Shown: positions 1 through 6,525, numbered from the stretch's first letter. The stretch: DNA of 23,876 nt from JBHIBD01 sp046758865 (GCA_046758865.1 JBHIBD010000030.1:1-23876); one strand, 5' to 3'. The notes: generated by a model not told the origin, from the letters alone. Translations and numbers: made by a program.

Positions 1-2
1 GG

Positions 3-527
3 GTCTTGAAGCTTGGACCTGATGGTACAGTGGAGTGGCAGAAGACCTATGGGGGAGATGGTTGGGATGAGGCCGAGTCCATCCAACAGACCAGTGATGG
101 GGGGTACATAGTGGTCGGTGGGACAGGTGCCTTCAATACAGGAGATGAGATGACTTTTGACCTTTGGGTCTTGAAGCTTGGACCTGATGGTACAGTGGAG
201 TGGCAGAAGACCTATGGGGGGTTCGGTAAGGATGTGGCCCGTTCCGTCCAGCAGACCAGTGATGGGGGATACATTGTGGCTGGGTATACGGGGTCCTTCG
301 GTCCAGGAGGTGAGGGGACTTTTGACCTTTGGGTCTTGAAACTCAGGCCTGATGGTTCTATGGACCCCTCTTGTGACTTTATGGGTAACACCAACGCTTC
401 AGGAATAAGCAGCAACGCCCTAATTCTGGACTCCAGTGCAATCGTTAGAGATAGTAACGCAAGTCCACAAGACTCCTCGGCAACAGTTAAGGATACAAAC
501 GTCTCAGCAAACATCCTATGCCCATAA
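3..527 (+). CDS. C-terminal part of a secreted protein with 55-residue 'WQKTYGG' repeats
   Basis: The reading frame is open from the first bases of the window, so the start lies upstream and only the last ~174 codons are seen. Three copies of a 55-residue unit are visible. Each unit has the pattern WVLKL-PDG--EWQKTYGG, then QQTSDGGYIV-GGT, then FDLW. At DNA level the unit length is exactly 165 bp, and the 55 bases at 1-55 recur without a mismatch at 166-220. The repeats stop near residue 120. They are followed by a Ser/Asn/Thr/Asp-rich tail bracketed by two cysteines (DPSCDF ... ANILCP). Repeats of this kind are usually predicted as beta-propeller-like secreted or surface proteins. No enzymatic function can be assigned. 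The stop is at 525-527. Confidence 0.8.
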   Translation, partial: VLKLGPDGTVEWQKTYGGDGWDEAESIQQTSDGGYIVVGGTGAFNTGDEMTFDLWVLKLGPDGTVEWQKTYGGFGKDVARSVQQTSDGGYIVAGYTGSFGPGGEGTFDLWVLKLRPDGSMDPSCDFMGNTNASGISSNALILDSSAIVRDSNASPQDSSATVKDTNVSANILCP

Positions 528-576
528 ACTGTGGTTGAGTGAAACAGAGATTCCGCCTTTGGTGCAGTTGACCTCC

Positions 577-945
577 TTACACTGGAATGCCTATGACCTT
601 ATCTATCTCGGCTATAGGCTTTCCTGCAGTGACCATTCTCCCCCTTCCTACTAGGACGAGAAGGCGACCTGTGGCAGGGGAGTAGACTTTATGAAAGTCC
701 CATGAATCTGGCTCTGGATCTAGTGGGTCAGAATTAATAACACAGAGAGGGTCGCCCTCCCTTACTTCTTTCTTCGGTGTCCACTCAGTGATTTTACCGC
801 GTACGGGAGCTATGACCAGCTCGAATCTTCCTCCTTTCTCTTGGTCCGGTTCTTCCAGGCTGGACACGAATGATCTTAGGAAGTCTTCCATATCTTCTAA
901 TTTTTGGATGATTACTGCTTCATATTCCTCTTCTTCGTACGTCAT
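577..945 (-). CDS. Small protein with a biotinyl/HlyD-like barrel domain
   Basis: 122 residues. I chose the ATG at 945 because a GGAG Shine-Dalgarno lies 6 bases upstream; the frame stays open further upstream without such a site. Residues 1-35 are acidic and probably helical (TYEEEEYEAV..LEDMEDF). Residues ~45-120 have two half-motifs typical of biotinyl/lipoyl or HlyD-type barrels: 'APVRGKI...VREGDPLCVI' and 'YSPATGRLL...GRMVTAGKPIAEID'. The usual E(A/S)MKM lysine motif between the halves is absent, so it is probably not a biotin or lipoyl carrier. There is no signal peptide or membrane segment. A short hairpin (ACTGCT-ttatc-AGCAGT, 963-979) lies just upstream of the ribosome binding site. 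The function is unknown and the domain assignment is moderately sure. Confidence 0.65.
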   Translation of the reverse strand: MTYEEEEYEAVIIQKLEDMEDFLRSFVSSLEEPDQEKGGRFELVIAPVRGKITEWTPKKEVREGDPLCVINSDPLDPEPDSWDFHKVYSPATGRLLVLVGRGRMVTAGKPIAEIDKVIGIPV

Positions 946-1014
946 CCATTTCTCCTCAGTCACTGCTTTATCAGCAGTTTTCCAAAGTTTAAGTATCAAA
1001 AAGAGGTATTAAAC

Positions 1015-1139
1015 GAGACTCCTGCAAAACCCTGTATAATAGTCATAATAAAAGGTAGGGGCGGGATTGCCCCGCCCCTGCAAGATTCTTCGCCTCGCTC
1101 AGAATGACATAGGGAATTTGTGGACTTTTGCAGAGTTAG
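1015..1139. mobile_element. Degenerate TIR element (copy A)
   Basis: The left end GAGACTCCTGCAAAA (1015-1029) and the right end TTTTGCAGAGTTAG (1126-1139) are imperfect inverted copies of the ends seen in the cleaner copies at 10865, 13286 and 16452. Inside is a strong hairpin, AGGGGCGGG-attgc-CCCGCCCCT (1057-1079), and the right arm of a 'CAGAATGACA'-type repeat (1081-1110). There is no coding capacity. A 9-base direct repeat GGTATTAAA lies just outside both ends (1005-1013 and 1143-1151). With element A and the promoter below, this accounts for the non-coding stretch 946-1274, in which nothing else stands out. Confidence 0.5.
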
Positions 1140-1274
1140 TGGGGTATTAAAGATCGCACTTCTGATATCTTAAAATTTACCACATCCCTCAAAAAAGTAA
1201 ATGGCTGGATTCAACAGGTTTCCACTGGACTAAACAAGTACATTAAAATGAGACCTTAGCACAAGAAAATTAGA

Positions 1275-1302
1275 TTGACAAAACTCCGGCCTAAGCTATA
1301 AT
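1275..1302 (+). promoter_or_regulatory. Consensus sigma70-type promoter for the riboswitch/thrC-like transcript
   Basis: TTGACA (1275-1280), a 16-base spacer, and TATAAT (1297-1302). Both hexamers match the consensus perfectly. The expected start is near 1309, which puts the SAM riboswitch at the very 5' end of the transcript. Confidence 0.85.
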
Positions 1303-1311
1303 TTATTTTTA

Positions 1312-1432
1312 ATCTTATCGAGAGTGGTGGAGGGACTGGCCCTCGGAAGCCACAGCAACCGGTCTGCCAGAGAAAAGGTGGATGCTGGTGCTAAGTCCTG
1401 CAAGGTTGGGTAAGAGCCTTGGGAGATAAGAT
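1312..1432 (+). ncRNA. SAM-I (S-box) riboswitch aptamer
   Basis: The region has the S-box hallmarks: the start GAGAG(T)GGTGGAGGGACTGG, followed by GCCCTCGGAAGCC, then CAGCAACCGGTCTGCC, GGTGCTAAGTCC and the P4 segment. The closing P1 helix is a perfect 8-bp pair, ATCTTATC (1312-1319) with GATAAGAT (1425-1432). This aptamer senses S-adenosylmethionine and normally shuts off methionine, cysteine or SAM genes when SAM is plentiful. It lies between a consensus promoter and an intrinsic terminator, so transcription attenuation is the likely mechanism. Bases around 1412-1420 (AGAGCCTT) can pair with 1444-1452 (AAGGCCTCT) as a possible antiterminator. That pairing is an inference. Confidence 0.93.
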
Positions 1433-1445
1433 AGAAGCTGACAAA

Positions 1446-1480
1446 GGCCTCTTCTTAATCCCAGGAAGAGGCTTTTCTTT
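1446..1480 (+). terminator. Riboswitch expression-platform terminator
   Basis: GCCTCTTC (1447-1454) pairs with GAAGAGGC (1465-1472) and is followed by TTTTCTTT. It lies 14 bases after the aptamer P1 helix and ~60 bases before the thrC-like start codon. This is the expected OFF-state terminator of a SAM-I attenuator. Confidence 0.88.
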
Positions 1481-1540
1481 TGACTCCCTCCACATACCTT
1501 GCGACCAATAGCAGTTCCACAGAAAAGGAGAATCGACATA

Positions 1541-2833
1541 ATGGGTTTCGTCAAAGGATTAAAGTGTAGGGAGTGCAACCAGACATACCCCAAGGAGCCC
1601 ATCCACGTCTGCAGCTTCTGCTTTGGACCCCTGGAGGTAGAATACGATTACGACGGCATAAAGAGGTCTCTTACCAGAGATGTGATTGCCTCCAGAGATA
1701 AAAATATGTGGAGGTACAAGGAACTCCTGCCCCTGGACGGAGAGCCCACAGTGGGAATCGAGGTAGGGTTTACACCACTCCTCAGGGCACACAATCTGGG
1801 AAAGGTCCTGGGTGTGGAGGAGCTCTATATAAAGAACGACTCGGTAAACTACCCGACATGGAGCTTTAAGGACAGGGTCGTATCTGCCGCACTTTCAAAG
1901 GCAAAGGAGTTTGGCTTCAAGACAGTGGCCTGCGCCACCACTGGCAACCTGGGAAACTCAGTGGCAGCCCAGGGCGTACAGGCAGGTCTTGAGAGCTACA
2001 TATTTATGCCCGCAAACCTTGAGCAGGGAAAGACGGTCGGCACATTGGTCTATGGGACCAGGGTAATTGGCATCGAGGGCAACTACGACGGCGTCAACCG
2101 ACTCTGTTCAGAAATAGCAGGAAAATACGGCTGGGCCTTTGCCAACATAAACGTGCGCCCATACTACGCCGAGGGCTCCAAAACGTATGGATATGAGATT
2201 ATCGAACAGCTCGGCTGGAAGGTGCCCCGGCATATAGTCGTGCCCATGGCAGGCGGGTCGCTTATACTAAAGATATTTAAGGCCATAAAGGAGTTTAAGG
2301 TGCTTGGGTTTATATCCGATGCCAATACAAAACTCTACGGAGCCCAGGCCTCTGGCTCAGCACCCATATCCACTGCTGTAAAGAATGGCTGGGATGCTAT
2401 CAGACCTGTAAAGCCCGACACCATCGCCCAGTCCATAGCCATAGGTAACCCCGCAGATGGCTATCACGCCATTAAGGCCATCCACGAGTCCGGGGGTTGG
2501 GCGGAGGACGTAACCGACGACGAGCTGGTAGAGGGCATAAAATTGCTGGCCTCAACAGAGGGCATATTCACCGAGACGGCCGGCGGTGTAACAGTAGCAG
2601 TGACAAAGAAACTGATAGAGCAGGGCCGCATACCCAGGAACGAGTCAATAGTAATAAGCATAACCGGCAATGGACTTAAGACACAGGAGGCCGTGCTTGG
2701 AAAACTGGCACAACCACAACCCATAAAGGCTAATCTGGAGGAGTTTGATGCCCTCATGGAAGGCGGTGTCGGGTCTGCCAGCCCTCTGGGAACGGAAACA
2801 GGGAGGACACTTGCTGCCGTGAAAGAGAAGTAG
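1541..2833 (+). CDS. thrC: Threonine synthase-like PLP enzyme under SAM riboswitch control
   Basis: 430 residues. I chose the ATG at 1541 because AAAGGAG lies 8 bases upstream; the frame is open upstream, but that part lies in the leader. The N-terminus is a zinc ribbon (C9-x2-C12 ... C24-x2-C27). It is followed by a fold-type II PLP domain with the lysine motif PTWSFKDR (Schiff-base K110) and the segment ATTGNLGNSVAA. A glycine-rich cofactor-phosphate loop (MAGGSL) and a C-terminal SITGNGLKT segment follow. The family converts O-phosphohomoserine to threonine. Threonine synthase is not normally a SAM-controlled gene, and the next gene is a MoaD-like sulfur carrier. An alternative role is sulfhydrylation of O-phosphohomoserine to homocysteine. 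The PTWSFKDRVV and TTGNLGNS variants differ from the common PTGSFKDRG and STGNTSAS forms. Membership in the fold and family is sure. The substrate is not. Confidence 0.85.
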   Translation: MGFVKGLKCRECNQTYPKEPIHVCSFCFGPLEVEYDYDGIKRSLTRDVIASRDKNMWRYKELLPLDGEPTVGIEVGFTPLLRAHNLGKVLGVEELYIKNDSVNYPTWSFKDRVVSAALSKAKEFGFKTVACATTGNLGNSVAAQGVQAGLESYIFMPANLEQGKTVGTLVYGTRVIGIEGNYDGVNRLCSEIAGKYGWAFANINVRPYYAEGSKTYGYEIIEQLGWKVPRHIVVPMAGGSLILKIFKAIKEFKVLGFISDANTKLYGAQASGSAPISTAVKNGWDAIRPVKPDTIAQSIAIGNPADGYHAIKAIHESGGWAEDVTDDELVEGIKLLASTEGIFTETAGGVTVAVTKKLIEQGRIPRNESIVISITGNGLKTQEAVLGKLAQPQPIKANLEEFDALMEGGVGSASPLGTETGRTLAAVKEK

Positions 2834-2861
2834 TATTATATATAATCTTTAAATTACGGGC

Positions 2862-3127
2862 GAGGCCTCTGAAAAGCCCCGCACAAGTGTCATTCTGAGG
2901 GAGTGAAACGACCGAAGTCACGCCAAAGGCGGATTCGCCTTCGGCGAAAATCTCTTGAATACACAGGAGATTGCTTCGGGACTTCGTCCCTCGCAATGAC
3001 AGAATGGTTGGGTAAAGGCAAGATCACGTGTAGATGAATCGCCCCAATACGTCATTGCGGCGAAGCGAAGCAATCTCGCATTTTAGAGATTTTTTTCCGC
3101 CTGAGGCGGATGCAAGGTTCTGGTTTC
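2862..3127. mobile_element. Degenerate TIR/hairpin repeat (copy B) between the thrC-like and moaD-like genes
   Basis: The left end GAGGCCTCTGAAAAG at 2862 matches the family. The right end (GCAAGGTTCTGGTTTC, to ~3127) is only recognisable by comparison with the end of the copy at 10865 (GGCGGATACAAGGTTTTT...). The interior holds the mosaic 'TGTCATTCTGAGGGAGTGAA' (2888-2917 is identical over 30 bases to 14538-14567), a GCGGATTCGCC/GGCGAAAATCT piece, and inverted 'GCAATGACA'/'GTCATTGCGG' arms. It fills almost all of the gap 2834-3157 and ends about 30 bases before the next start codon. No target duplication is visible. Confidence 0.55.
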
Positions 3128-3157
3128 ACTAATATATACTTCAAGGGAGACGCGAAT

Positions 3158-3433
3158 ATGCCAGTTACCGTAAGAATTCCCACGCCGCTGAGGTCCTTGA
3201 CAGGCAACGCTGAGCAGGTGCAGGCCGCCGGGTGTTCCTTAAGATATATAATAACTCACATGTATTCAAAATATCCAGGTATAAAAAACCGACTCTGCGA
3301 TGAAAAGGGTGACATACGTAGGTTTATAAACTTCTACCTCAATGACGAGGACATCCGCTTCCTAAAAAATCAGGACACACCCGTTAAGGACGGCGACCGC
3401 ATCTCCATCGTCCCCGCCATCGCCGGGGGTTAA
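3158..3433 (+). CDS. MoaD/ThiS-like sulfur-carrier protein
   Basis: 91 residues. I chose the ATG at 3158 because AAGGGAGA lies upstream; the frame also runs back into repeat B, which is unlikely to be coding. The beta-grasp pattern is clear: a first strand pair MPVTVRIPTPLRSLTGN, a helix (LRYIITHMYSKYPGIKNRLCD), 'INFYLNDEDIRFL', then 'DGDRISIVPAIAGG'. It ends exactly in Gly-Gly, the site that is adenylated and thiocarboxylated in MoaD, ThiS and CysO. As in those proteins, it would donate sulfur from the C-terminal thiocarboxylate. Its location 324 bp after a SAM-regulated ThrC-like gene suggests a sulfur donor for amino-acid synthesis rather than molybdopterin. No MoaE, ThiF/MoeB or JAMM protease is in the window. 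Confidence 0.85.
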   Translation: MPVTVRIPTPLRSLTGNAEQVQAAGCSLRYIITHMYSKYPGIKNRLCDEKGDIRRFINFYLNDEDIRFLKNQDTPVKDGDRISIVPAIAGG

Positions 3434-3546
3434 GTGAAATAAATATCCCTATCCCCACAAATGCAATCGCTAATATCGTCAAAGGGTTCTTTAACCGAAA
3501 CCTTCCTGACAAATTAGTAGACACAAACTACCCTGAAAAAAGCGAC

Positions 3547-3664
3547 CGGAGCTTGCCAGTCCTATGCGTAGCTTCGGATGGCTTGCTCCGACGTGTTAAA
3601 GAAACGTGCGAGCAAGCTCGCACGCTACACAAAAAAGTGGGTGCCGCAGGGCTTCAGCCCTGCG
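3547..3664. repeat. Cluster of three hairpins between convergent genes
   Basis: Three hairpins lie in a row. The first is an imperfect CGGAGC...GCTCCG stem (3547-3590). The second is a perfect GTGCGAGC-aa-GCTCGCAC (3606-3623). The third is a perfect CGCAGGGCT-tc-AGCCCTGCG (3645-3664). No U-tract follows, but the position, between the plus-strand sulfur-carrier gene and a minus-strand gene, fits a bidirectional transcription barrier. They resemble scattered intergenic repeats of environmental genomes. Confidence 0.6.
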
Positions 3665-3669
3665 TTAAG

Positions 3670-3795
3670 TCAAACGCCTAGAATTCTTTTTGTTATATCA
3701 TCAATCTCTTCCAGTTCTACTTTCAACTCTTCCTTAATCAGTTTCCTGATATGCCCAATGCCTTTATAGCGGCCCTTTATAGAAGCCTTAGACAT
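3670..3795 (-). CDS. Hypothetical 41-residue basic/helical protein
   Basis: A short frame of 41 codons begins with ATG at 3795, with GGAG eight bases upstream (TTGGAGACAAGTC), and ends with TGA at 3670. The translation begins MSKASIKGRYKGIGHIRKL and continues IKEELKVELEEIDDITKRILGV. A Lys/Arg-rich start is followed by an amphipathic acidic helix. It starts 22 bases after the nnrE stop on the same strand, so the two may be cotranscribed. I do not recognise the family. The good ribosome binding site and lack of rare composition support a real gene, but it could be a remnant. Confidence 0.45.
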   Translation of the reverse strand: MSKASIKGRYKGIGHIRKLIKEELKVELEEIDDITKRILGV

Positions 3796-3817
3796 GACTT
3801 GTCTCCAACGTTTTCAA

Positions 3818-4516
3818 CTACAAACCCTCCATCAAATCCCTGGGCATGCCGATATCGGCCACAATAACCTCACCAACGTGCTCAGGGCCTTTGGCCCGTG
3901 CAAAACCCTTCTTTGGCAATACAAAGGTCACGGTCTTTGACGCCCTCACCGCTACACCCAGGACACGACCGTCATTACAGTCAAGCCCCGATGGTATATC
4001 TATGGACAACACGGGAACACCGCAACTATTTATATCCTCTATTGCGGTCCGATAAGGCTCCCTCACCTCTCCCTCTAGCCCCGTACCCAGGAGCCCGTCT
4101 ATAACAAGGTCTGCATCCTCAAGCTCTGGCAGGATTCGCCTGACATCAGGTGCCGTTAGGACTTCCTTAATCTCCAGGCCCATCTTAACGAGCGTATTAA
4201 GGTGGGTCCACGGGTCATGTGCAAAGGCCACATCGGCCATAAGGGTAAACAGATACACATCAACCTTAACACCCCGATTGTATAGATATCTGGCTGCAAC
4301 GAAGCCGTCGCCGCCATTATTGCCCTTGCCGCACAATATGGCCACCCTTGGCTCAGGGGCGTCTTCCAGCATCTCCAACGCCTCCTCGGCAACCCTGCGG
4401 CCGGCGTTCTCCATCAACACAACCCCCGGGATGCCATACTCCTCAATGGCCCTCTTATCCATGTCCCTAATCTCTTCCCTTGTAACAGCCCTTGCGACAT
4501 TTTTGCCCTTATCCAT
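3818..4516 (-). CDS. nnrE: NAD(P)H-hydrate epimerase (YjeF N-terminal domain)
   Basis: 232 residues, about the size of a stand-alone YjeF_N domain. It interconverts the R and S epimers of damaged, hydrated NAD(P)H so that the S-specific dehydratase can repair them. Visible motifs are the N-terminal 'VTREEIRDMDKRAIEEYGIP' and 'LMENAG', the nucleotide-binding loop 'ILCGKGNNGGDGFVAARYL', and 'DLVIDGLLGTGLEG' with the catalytic Asp region. 'VLSIDIPSGLDCNDG' binds a monovalent cation. The companion ADP-dependent dehydratase (NnrD), fused in many bacteria, is absent here. No good Shine-Dalgarno precedes the ATG, but a promoter ends ~9 bases upstream (see that entry). Confidence 0.92.
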   Translation of the reverse strand: MDKGKNVARAVTREEIRDMDKRAIEEYGIPGVVLMENAGRRVAEEALEMLEDAPEPRVAILCGKGNNGGDGFVAARYLYNRGVKVDVYLFTLMADVAFAHDPWTHLNTLVKMGLEIKEVLTAPDVRRILPELEDADLVIDGLLGTGLEGEVREPYRTAIEDINSCGVPVLSIDIPSGLDCNDGRVLGVAVRASKTVTFVLPKKGFARAKGPEHVGEVIVADIGMPRDLMEGL

Positions 4517-4524
4517 AAGGCTGC

Positions 4525-4552
4525 ATTATATGGTCAAATGTCACCGATTCAA
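4525..4552 (-). promoter_or_regulatory. Promoter abutting the nnrE start codon (possible leaderless transcript)
   Basis: On the minus strand: TTGAAT (4552-4547), a 16-base spacer, and TATAAT (4530-4525). A start 6-8 bases downstream falls at about 4518-4516, which is the ATG itself. No ribosome binding site fits between, so a leaderless mRNA is possible. Confidence 0.55.
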
Positions 4553-4596
4553 TACTAAATGCAGCCCAACTCAGGCAGGGGAGAGGTGAAAAGCCC

Positions 4597-4625
4597 TTGA
4601 CGATACGGTAATTTTTAAATAAAAT
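4597..4625 (+). promoter_or_regulatory. Promoter of the zinc-ribbon gene pair
   Basis: TTGACG (4597-4602), a 17-base spacer, and TAAAAT (4620-4625), just upstream of the GAGGAG ribosome binding site (4634-4639). This gives a very short leader for the two-gene operon. Confidence 0.65.
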
Positions 4626-4646
4626 ATTTCTTTGAGGAGAGCTTAC

Positions 4647-4814
4647 ATGAGCAAGAGTGAATGTTATGGAAACCCAGACGTGCCAAGGATGCACGAGGTA
4701 GAGTGTACAGACTGTGGCGCCACAGTAGAGATATGGAGTGACGAGAAAGAGACCAAGTGTAAGTGTGGCAAGGTTTTTTCGTTTAAACAGATCAAGAAGC
4801 AGGCCCCCTCATAG
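4647..4814 (+). CDS. 55-residue zinc-ribbon protein
   Basis: I chose the ATG at 4647, preceded by TGAGGAGA; the frame also offers a TTG at 4632 that overlaps the ribosome binding site. Cysteines at C20-x2-C23 and C38-x-C40 form a compact treble-clef/zinc-ribbon pattern around the segment VEIWSDEKETKCKCG. The tail is basic (KQIKKQ). The following gene has the same core (CPKC..VEMFADEEKTDCTCG), so the two are paralogues in one operon, separated by 16 bases. The role is unknown. Candidates are metal binding or a small redox or protein-protein adaptor. Confidence 0.75.
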   Translation: MSKSECYGNPDVPRMHEVECTDCGATVEIWSDEKETKCKCGKVFSFKQIKKQAPS

Positions 4815-4830
4815 ATAGGGAGACGTTATT

Positions 4831-5154
4831 ATGGCAGGAAAGGTAAGATGCCCAGGCAGTATGAGGTCGACCGCACCGGAAATCATCGAGCGGACATGCC
4901 CGAAGTGTAGACGCACCGTAGAGATGTTCGCCGACGAGGAGAAGACCGACTGTACGTGTGGTAATACCGTATTTAAAGACAAGGTACCTACCTGTGTGGA
5001 GTGGTGTTCGGCTGCAGAGGAGTGTCTTGGAGACGTTATAGACGTAAAAAAGGTCAAGGAAGAGGCCAAGAAGCGCGCTATAGCAGAGGGGGCTGACATC
5101 AGTTTTCCCGAAAAACTCACTGAGATGCTCAAGAAGAAGGCTGGGAAGAAGTAA
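4831..5154 (+). CDS. 107-residue zinc-ribbon protein with an extra Cys cluster
   Basis: The ATG is preceded by GGGAGACG. Residues 20-45 carry the same ribbon as the preceding gene (C23-x2-C26 ... C41-x-C43). A second cysteine group follows, C55-x3-C59-x5-C65 in 'CVEWCSAAEECLG', then a charged helical tail (VKKVKEEAKKR ... EKLTEMLKKKAGKK). A further cysteine is at C7. The second cluster could bind a second metal or an Fe-S centre, which is an inference. An intrinsic terminator follows at 5199, so the operon has two genes. The cellular role is not known to me. Confidence 0.75.
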   Translation: MAGKVRCPGSMRSTAPEIIERTCPKCRRTVEMFADEEKTDCTCGNTVFKDKVPTCVEWCSAAEECLGDVIDVKKVKEEAKKRAIAEGADISFPEKLTEMLKKKAGKK

Positions 5155-5198
5155 CCTTATTTTCTCCTCCACCCATAAATCTAATCATAATAAAAAGG

Positions 5199-5222
5199 GC
5201 CTGACCTAGTCAGGCTTTTTTT
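5199..5222 (+). terminator. Intrinsic terminator after the zinc-ribbon operon
   Basis: A perfect 7-bp stem, GCCTGAC-cta-GTCAGGC, is followed directly by seven T residues. Confidence 0.9.
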
Positions 5223-5306
5223 GTAGACCAACTGCGCCTTTTAGCAATACCCTGTAGATAAATCCCCCCTAGTCCTCAAGTGCCGTCTGCGGTTGGGCGC
5301 CTGAGA

Positions 5307-6038
5307 TTACTGGCCATTTACCCCCCTGAAGATGAAGCTGAGGCCAGCGAAGAAGAGGCCAACCAGCACTACCTGGCGGAACCTATCCTGAGGAATCCTC
5401 TGCGCTAACTGCCTGCCCACCAGTGTGCCCACGTACGCGACAACGATAAGGAGTGGTATCAGCATAACATCCTCCCGATGTGGGTTCACGGCCCCGGTGG
5501 TGAGATATACCGGGATGCGGACCAGATCAGCCATCAGCGCCAGGCCTGCATTGGTGGCTATGTATGCATCCCTATCAAGCCCAAAAATCTGGAGGAAAAC
5601 AGTACGAATGGCGCCACCTGTCCCCAGCAATCCAGAAACAAAGCCCGATGTTAACCCGCCGCATACCGCCACAGCATTACTGGGGTTTAGCGTCACTTTT
5701 GGACTAAAAAACGAGCTTAATACAAAGAGGACCAGGAAGATGCCGAAGACAAAGCGCAGGGTATCAGATGGTAGATACTTTAACAGCCACGCCCCAACAA
5801 AGCAGGAAATCAAGAGCGGGCCACCGTACAAGGGGATGAGTCTCCAGGATATATTGCCTCTGAATAGTCCCACCCTAGAGATATTGGAAAAGAAGTGGAA
5901 GAATGCAACCAGTACAATGGCCTTCTTTATATCAAAAAAGGTCGCTGCAAGGGGTGTCAGCATGGTGGCCGAACCAAAACCAACCACCGTGGCCGCAGCG
6001 GCAACAATAAAGGCAGAGATTAGAAATAGGGCAACCAT
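5307..6038 (-). CDS. TauE/SafE (TSUP) family membrane permease
   Basis: 243 residues, the usual TSUP size, with about eight hydrophobic segments. The first repeat begins with 'AAAATVVGFGSATMLTP' and the second carries 'GLTSGFVSGLLGTGGAIRT'. These two glycine-rich signatures define the family, which exports sulfite, sulfoacetate or related anions, or carries other small organic anions. The protein would sit in the cytoplasmic membrane. The substrate cannot be told from sequence. A sulfur compound is attractive given the sulfur-carrier gene nearby, but that is weak evidence. AAGGGA lies ~13 bases upstream of the ATG. It is a single gene with no cotranscribed neighbour. Confidence 0.88.
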   Translation of the reverse strand: MVALFLISAFIVAAAATVVGFGSATMLTPLAATFFDIKKAIVLVAFFHFFSNISRVGLFRGNISWRLIPLYGGPLLISCFVGAWLLKYLPSDTLRFVFGIFLVLFVLSSFFSPKVTLNPSNAVAVCGGLTSGFVSGLLGTGGAIRTVFLQIFGLDRDAYIATNAGLALMADLVRIPVYLTTGAVNPHREDVMLIPLLIVVAYVGTLVGRQLAQRIPQDRFRQVVLVGLFFAGLSFIFRGVNGQ

Positions 6039-6525
6039 CCTTTTTATCCCTTAAAACAAGCCTACAATTTGATTATAAGTTAATTTCCTTGGGGATGCTA
6101 GTTTTTAAGTCTAGTACTAAGTAGTTGATTCTATTAGGAGTTGTGGGGAGTCACCCTCCCCACAATTTCTGTCTGTTTAAGGGTTTTTTAGTGTGCTTAC
6201 TTTACAATTACTTGACAATTTTCTGACGGTAAAATTTGAGTGAAATGTCAGAGCCTAACGTAGCATCTTAAACAGTGGATGTTCATATTTCTGATGTTTC
6301 AAGCCTATTTTCTCCCGGCAGGGGAGCCTATCTTTCTGGGCTAATACAGAGGTGGGTTTTAGCAGCATTCTTGATAATCAGAAATATAAGAGATTACTAG
6401 GGGTAGGGGCTTCGAGGAAGTGGGGAAAAGCATACTAGGATGGGGAGTCAAACTTTTGGTCTATCTTATAGTTCTCTCAGATGCTAGATACTACCCCAAT
6501 ACCCTTTGGTCACATACCTGCTACG
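6039..6525. other. Gene-free stretch with one strong hairpin
   Basis: No credible gene is seen on either strand. The only clear structure is a perfect 10-bp hairpin, TTGTGGGGAG-tcacc-CTCCCCACAA (6141-6165), followed on the plus strand by TTTCTG. It may end transcription entering from either side. The rest is AT-leaning sequence without recognisable repeats. Confidence 0.5.
6072..6077 (-). promoter_or_regulatory. Possible -10 box of the TSUP permease gene
   Basis: TATAAT on the minus strand, 34 bases before the ATG. No convincing -35 hexamer is visible, so this is only a candidate. Confidence 0.35.

Noticed and set aside
577..945. Biotin carboxyl carrier or glycine-cleavage H protein
   Set aside because: The modified-lysine motif is missing.
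3110..3157. Upstream extension of the MoaD-like frame
   Set aside because: The extension lies in repeat B; the internal ATG at 3158 has a ribosome binding site and gives the family's N-terminus.
5425..6054. 209-codon open frame on the plus strand antisense to the TSUP gene
   Set aside because: It mirrors the minus-strand membrane protein, lacks a plausible ribosome binding site and shows no family features.
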